Part shown: positions 60,768 through 64,000 of the stretch, one piece after another
Position numbering within the stretch: position 1 is the first letter of the stretch
Layout: each line of letters begins with the position of its first letter
DNA from: an uncultured Eubacteriales bacterium
Lineage (GTDB): Bacteria; Bacillota; Clostridia; Christensenellales; CAG-917
Length of the DNA stretch: 64,000 nucleotides
Direction of reading: 5' to 3'
Assembly (NCBI GenBank): GCA_900547975.1
Contig: URIX01000001.1
Coordinates: 39,269 to 103,268 of the forward strand
Position numbers and translations under genes: made by a program
Notes under the pieces: generated by a model
The model's input: the letters and a program-made list of their open reading frames with translations, nothing else
What the model was told of the DNA's origin: nothing
Database searches by the model: none

Positions 60768-62878
60768 GCAAGAAAAACATAGCGTACATAGTGATAAGCG
60801 TGCTTGTTACAATAGCGTTTATATTACTTGCAGCACTTGTGTTCAAAACGTCCTATATTCGCATATTCGAGAATTTAACCGACTTAATACACTCGATAAA
60901 ATATTACTTCTGCAAATTATTCGGTATAGATGCAGAATTAAATCCGAGCATTCTCGACGGCTCAAACGTTATAAAATGGAAGTCTATACTTCCATCTGAC
61001 TTTGGCGATTTCAAAGTCAAATTCTTTGAGTTTTGGAGATTGTTTGCGAACCTTGACAACTTCATATTCTATGGTAAAATCGTAGGAGAAAAACTGGGTG
61101 TCGCGGCACAAATTCTCGTGATAGTTTTGCCCTTTGTTTTTGTGCTTTTCGTTGTTATAAAAAAGCTATATTCAACCCCTAACACAAAGCATAACAAGGA
61201 CTCGAAACCACTACAAATTCACAAGGCAATTTCACGGAAAATAACATACCCGACAAGGCAATTTATCATAGGATATTTTGCCTTTTTAAGCTGTCAAAAA
61301 TGGATACCGATTGTGTGGGCAATCATTTGGTTTTGTAGCCTGAATTTGACGAGCATCGTCATATCGTTCTTTGCGTACTTTTTGTATTTCTCGGTGTCGT
61401 TTGACTTCGTTTCGATATACACGATTTCAAGGAAACTCATCATAGATTTGCAAGTGATTTTCAAGCATTTTCCGTGGTGGAGTTTACTGCCTTTTACATG
61501 GCTCATTTTCGAGTACATTAGGCGTAAAATCGCAGTGGATATTTTACGTCATAAAGAGGCTCAAAATTGCGGCTTCATAAACGCCCTTCCGATAGTGTCT
61601 ATGACTTGCGGAAGCATGGGTAAACGCAAGACCACAATCATTACGGATATGGCACTTTCGCAAGACGTTATGTTTAGGCAGAAAGCGCTTGAACTCTTGC
61701 AGAAAAACGATATGCGTTTCCCATCCTTTCCGTGGATTGCACTTGAAATGGAAGTGCGCAAATGTATGGAGCATCACGTCATCTATAATCTTGCGAGCAT
61801 CGAGAAATGGATGAAATTGAAACGAGAGCGTTTTGAAAAACACCATAATGCAAAGTGGCAGTTGTACGGGTATGACTATGACCTATACGGACTTACATAT
61901 AATGACGAGCTCAAAACGTATTATCTTTTTGACGTGTTGACGAACTATGTAAAGTTGTACTTTATATACGTCATAGAATCCAGCCTTATTGTGTCCAACT
62001 ATTCCGTGCGAGAAGATAGCGTGCTTATGGACGGTGGCAATTTCCCGATATGGAGTGCGGACTTCTTTGTAAAGCGTGATAAGACGAACAGTCACAATGC
62101 ACACATTCTCGACTTCGATACTTTGCGTCTTGGACGAAAGGTCATTGCGGACAATATCAACAACGGCAGTTTTGAGTTCGGCGTTGTGCTTATAACCGAA
62201 GTGGGTAAAGAGCGTGGCAACAACCTTGAGTTGAAAGAAGTCAAGAAAGGCACGTTTGAAACAAACCAAAAGAACGACCTTTTCAATAACTGGCTCAAAA
62301 TGTGTAGGCACTCGGCAACCGTTGAGAACTTCCCGTTCATAAAAGTTTTCACTGATGAGCAACGCCCTGAAAGTTGGGGCGCAGACGCACGAGATCTTGC
62401 CGACATTGTGACGATTATCTCTACCGGAGAAACTCACGTTGCTTTGCCGTTTTATACGCTTGAAGAAATGATAGCGGAAAAGGCGTTCAAGTGGTTTATA
62501 AAACTGTATTACAATTTCCGTTACAAGCGCGGAGACAACACGCTGTTTATGCATACGCTCAAATGGCTTGTGAATTTGCTGTATCAGCGCAACTTGAAAA
62601 TCTATAACAAGTACGGATACTCAACCGTGTTCGTACAGACTGAGCAAGGCACTATGGACGGCAAGAAACATCGCGAGCGATACAATCTTATGAATTACAA
62701 GATTTATAAGGAGCGTTTCTCGACAGACTGTTTTTCGGATTATTTCAGCGATATGGCAATAAAAGCAAAGGTCGGCTTGAACGACTATATCACTTATGCG
62801 ACCGAGAAAGCGAGCGTGGAAGAACTAAAACAACAGCACAGTTATTTCATAGATGCGCTTTATCGTGACAGGGGGTGA
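60764..62878 (+). CDS. Multi-pass membrane P-loop ATPase with degenerate Walker A (Zot/coupling-protein-like)
   Basis: A 704-residue protein. About five membrane helices fill residues 5-255; a cytosolic ATPase-like domain follows. The P-loop reads TCGSMGKRKTT (near 287-297): the usual GxxGxGKT glycine is replaced by Arg. A Walker-B-like VVLITEVGKERGN is near 480, and VFTDEQRPESWGADARDLADI near 540 looks like the sensor part of the family. Helix-first topology is closer to T4SS/FtsK-type coupling ATPases than to classical phage Zot, which has its ATPase domain first. It is likely to move DNA or assemble particles at the membrane for this element. The upstream peptide overlaps it by ATGA. Confidence 0.7.
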   Translation: MSKKNIAYIVISVLVTIAFILLAALVFKTSYIRIFENLTDLIHSIKYYFCKLFGIDAELNPSILDGSNVIKWKSILPSDFGDFKVKFFEFWRLFANLDNFIFYGKIVGEKLGVAAQILVIVLPFVFVLFVVIKKLYSTPNTKHNKDSKPLQIHKAISRKITYPTRQFIIGYFAFLSCQKWIPIVWAIIWFCSLNLTSIVISFFAYFLYFSVSFDFVSIYTISRKLIIDLQVIFKHFPWWSLLPFTWLIFEYIRRKIAVDILRHKEAQNCGFINALPIVSMTCGSMGKRKTTIITDMALSQDVMFRQKALELLQKNDMRFPSFPWIALEMEVRKCMEHHVIYNLASIEKWMKLKRERFEKHHNAKWQLYGYDYDLYGLTYNDELKTYYLFDVLTNYVKLYFIYVIESSLIVSNYSVREDSVLMDGGNFPIWSADFFVKRDKTNSHNAHILDFDTLRLGRKVIADNINNGSFEFGVVLITEVGKERGNNLELKEVKKGTFETNQKNDLFNNWLKMCRHSATVENFPFIKVFTDEQRPESWGADARDLADIVTIISTGETHVALPFYTLEEMIAEKAFKWFIKLYYNFRYKRGDNTLFMHTLKWLVNLLYQRNLKIYNKYGYSTVFVQTEQGTMDGKKHRERYNLMNYKIYKERFSTDCFSDYFSDMAIKAKVGLNDYITYATEKASVEELKQQHSYFIDALYRDRG

Positions 62879-62883
62879 TGTAT

Positions 62884-63930
62884 ATGTTTTACAAAGACGC
62901 AAAGGTTTATAGCGACGGCAGTCACTACATTGCCATCCCGCATACAAGCAATCCGTGCAAGCGCAAGCGTGTCATTGAAAATCCCGTCGAAGTCACCGAA
63001 GATATGCAAATTATAAGCATATCAAGCGACGAACCCGAAATGCAAGAAATTATGTCACAAGAAATTAAAGACGAATGGAATTTTGCAGATATGACACCGG
63101 TTGAATTGGATGATATGCCGTTTGACGTTGAGCCGCCAAAGCCTAAGAAAATGTTTGTAAAACGGAGCGAAGTCTTTGAAAAGTTATATGTCGAATCCGA
63201 TGGTATGAGCAAGAACACAAGGCGTATGTTTTTGTGCAAAGGTATGCGTCCGTATTTTACAAAAGAGCAAGATGCAGATGCTTATGTTGGTTCCAAATTG
63301 GATGCCAAACTCAAGAGCCTTATAGCGAGAAAAACACGTTTTATACGCAAGGCATACCTTAACGATTTCAACTACTTCGTGACGTTCACATACGACGATA
63401 CCAAGCACGATGAAGCGTCATTTAGGAGGAAGTTGAGCATGTGTTTCAACACGTTTCAAAAGCGTAAAGGTTGGCGATATATGGGCGTGTGGGAGCGTGC
63501 GCCAAAGACGAAAAGACTTCACTTCCACGGACTGTTTTATATACCCGAAGGCACTATTCCGGGCAATATGATTGAGAAGAAGGATTTTAATCTCAATACA
63601 CACAAAATGCAGTTAACGTTGCAAAGTGAATACTTTAACTCTCGTTTTGGACGAAACGACTTTGAACGCATAGATGATAACCTCGTGAAAATGGGCAACG
63701 CAATGGCATACATTTTGAAGTACATTGACAAGACTCACGAGAAGATTGTTTACTCTCGGAAACTCCCCGTCTATGTTATTTCGGACATAGACGAAAACGA
63801 TGTACTATGCGGTATAGGCGTTGAAGAAAAAAAACTGTTGTTGCAAGACAAATTTATGTGTTACGACGAAGGCGAACAGATAGGCGTAATAAGCCAAAAG
63901 ACAAAATCGCGCCTACGAACTTCCAACTAA
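62884..63930 (+). CDS. HUH-family rolling-circle replication initiator (Rep), second copy
   Basis: A 348-residue protein homologous to the Rep at 29203-30117. N-terminal KVYSDGSHYIAIPH is followed by a longer acidic linker (about 30-95) absent from the other. The core has FNYFVTFTYDD, GVWERAPKTKRLHFHGLFYIPEG with the HUH histidines near 214 and 216, FGRNDFERI, and AYILKYIDK with nicking tyrosines. I chose ATG 62884 because GGGGGTGA sits just ahead of it; GTG/ATG codons a few nt upstream are too close to that site. It follows the ATPase gene by 5 nt and is the last complete gene in the window. Confidence 0.82.
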   Translation: MFYKDAKVYSDGSHYIAIPHTSNPCKRKRVIENPVEVTEDMQIISISSDEPEMQEIMSQEIKDEWNFADMTPVELDDMPFDVEPPKPKKMFVKRSEVFEKLYVESDGMSKNTRRMFLCKGMRPYFTKEQDADAYVGSKLDAKLKSLIARKTRFIRKAYLNDFNYFVTFTYDDTKHDEASFRRKLSMCFNTFQKRKGWRYMGVWERAPKTKRLHFHGLFYIPEGTIPGNMIEKKDFNLNTHKMQLTLQSEYFNSRFGRNDFERIDDNLVKMGNAMAYILKYIDKTHEKIVYSRKLPVYVISDIDENDVLCGIGVEEKKLLLQDKFMCYDEGEQIGVISQKTKSRLRTSN

Positions 63931-64000
63931 AAACCACTGAAGATTCCGAGGCAAGACACCAGCAACGGCATGACGGATAAGCGAGGATTTCGCCAAGCGG

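Noticed and set aside
1..64000. CRISPR arrays, tRNA and rRNA genes
   Set aside because: No regularly spaced direct repeats of 23-47 nt with unique spacers, no tRNA T-loop/acceptor pattern, and no rRNA sequence were seen on reading through; a model-based scan would be decisive.

Overview
The window looks like a chromosomal segment of an uncultured, anaerobic, gut-type Bacillota (Clostridia-like) bacterium. The grounds are strong AGGAGG-type ribosome binding sites, many TTGACA-N17-TATAAT-type promoters, lipobox lipoproteins instead of outer-membrane proteins, and a Gram-positive-style glycan-use locus. There are no rRNA, tRNA or CRISPR features. Names of families come from reading protein motifs, not from database searches.

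Region 1 (1-18.5 kb) is mostly core or housekeeping: a cut-off peptide-type solute-binding lipoprotein, a repeat-containing lipoprotein, a YhhN-family membrane protein, an M18 aminopeptidase, the rplM-rpsI ribosomal operon with a leader, a GH31 glycosidase, glmS, a sirtuin, an aminotransferase, a secreted 5'-nucleotidase lipoprotein, a WYL regulator with a perfect palindromic operator, and a ClC chloride transporter. A tandem array of about 74-bp units sits at 4.75-5.1 kb.

Region 2 (18.6-37.9 kb) is an accessory island that appears to be built from several units. (a) A leftward four-gene operon, AbiEi antitoxin - AbiEii toxin - a large protein of unknown fold - a 1626-residue helicase with a C-terminal DUF1998 domain. 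The last two genes have the layout of a Druantia type III defence system. (b) A small rolling-circle element with two strong hairpins (28.26-28.41 kb), a 50-residue protein, an HUH Rep and a large serine recombinase. (c) A second, tail-to-tail large serine recombinase followed by a LexA - Y-family polymerase - YolD SOS mutagenesis cassette and small regulators.

Region 3 (37.9-54.3 kb) is a leftward polysaccharide-utilisation locus of about 15 kb: two GH43 lipoproteins, a complete sugar ABC importer (binding protein, two permeases, ATPase), two Ig-like surface lipoproteins, GH36 alpha-galactosidase, intracellular GH43 and a SASA-type esterase. A divergent AraC regulator sits upstream. The enzyme set points to arabinan/galactan-rich pectic side chains: surface enzymes cut the glycan, the ABC system imports oligomers, and the enzymes without signal peptides finish degradation inside.

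Region 4 (54.3-64 kb, running off the right edge) is a second mobile element: a Fic protein whose motif lacks its histidine, then a rightward operon of small basic and DNA-binding-like proteins, three membrane-anchored surface proteins, a 52-residue membrane peptide, a multi-pass ATPase with a degenerate Walker A motif, and a Rep that is a clear homologue of the one in region 2. This combination resembles a filamentous-phage (inovirus)-like or rolling-circle mobilisable element and is the best candidate here for a poorly described system.
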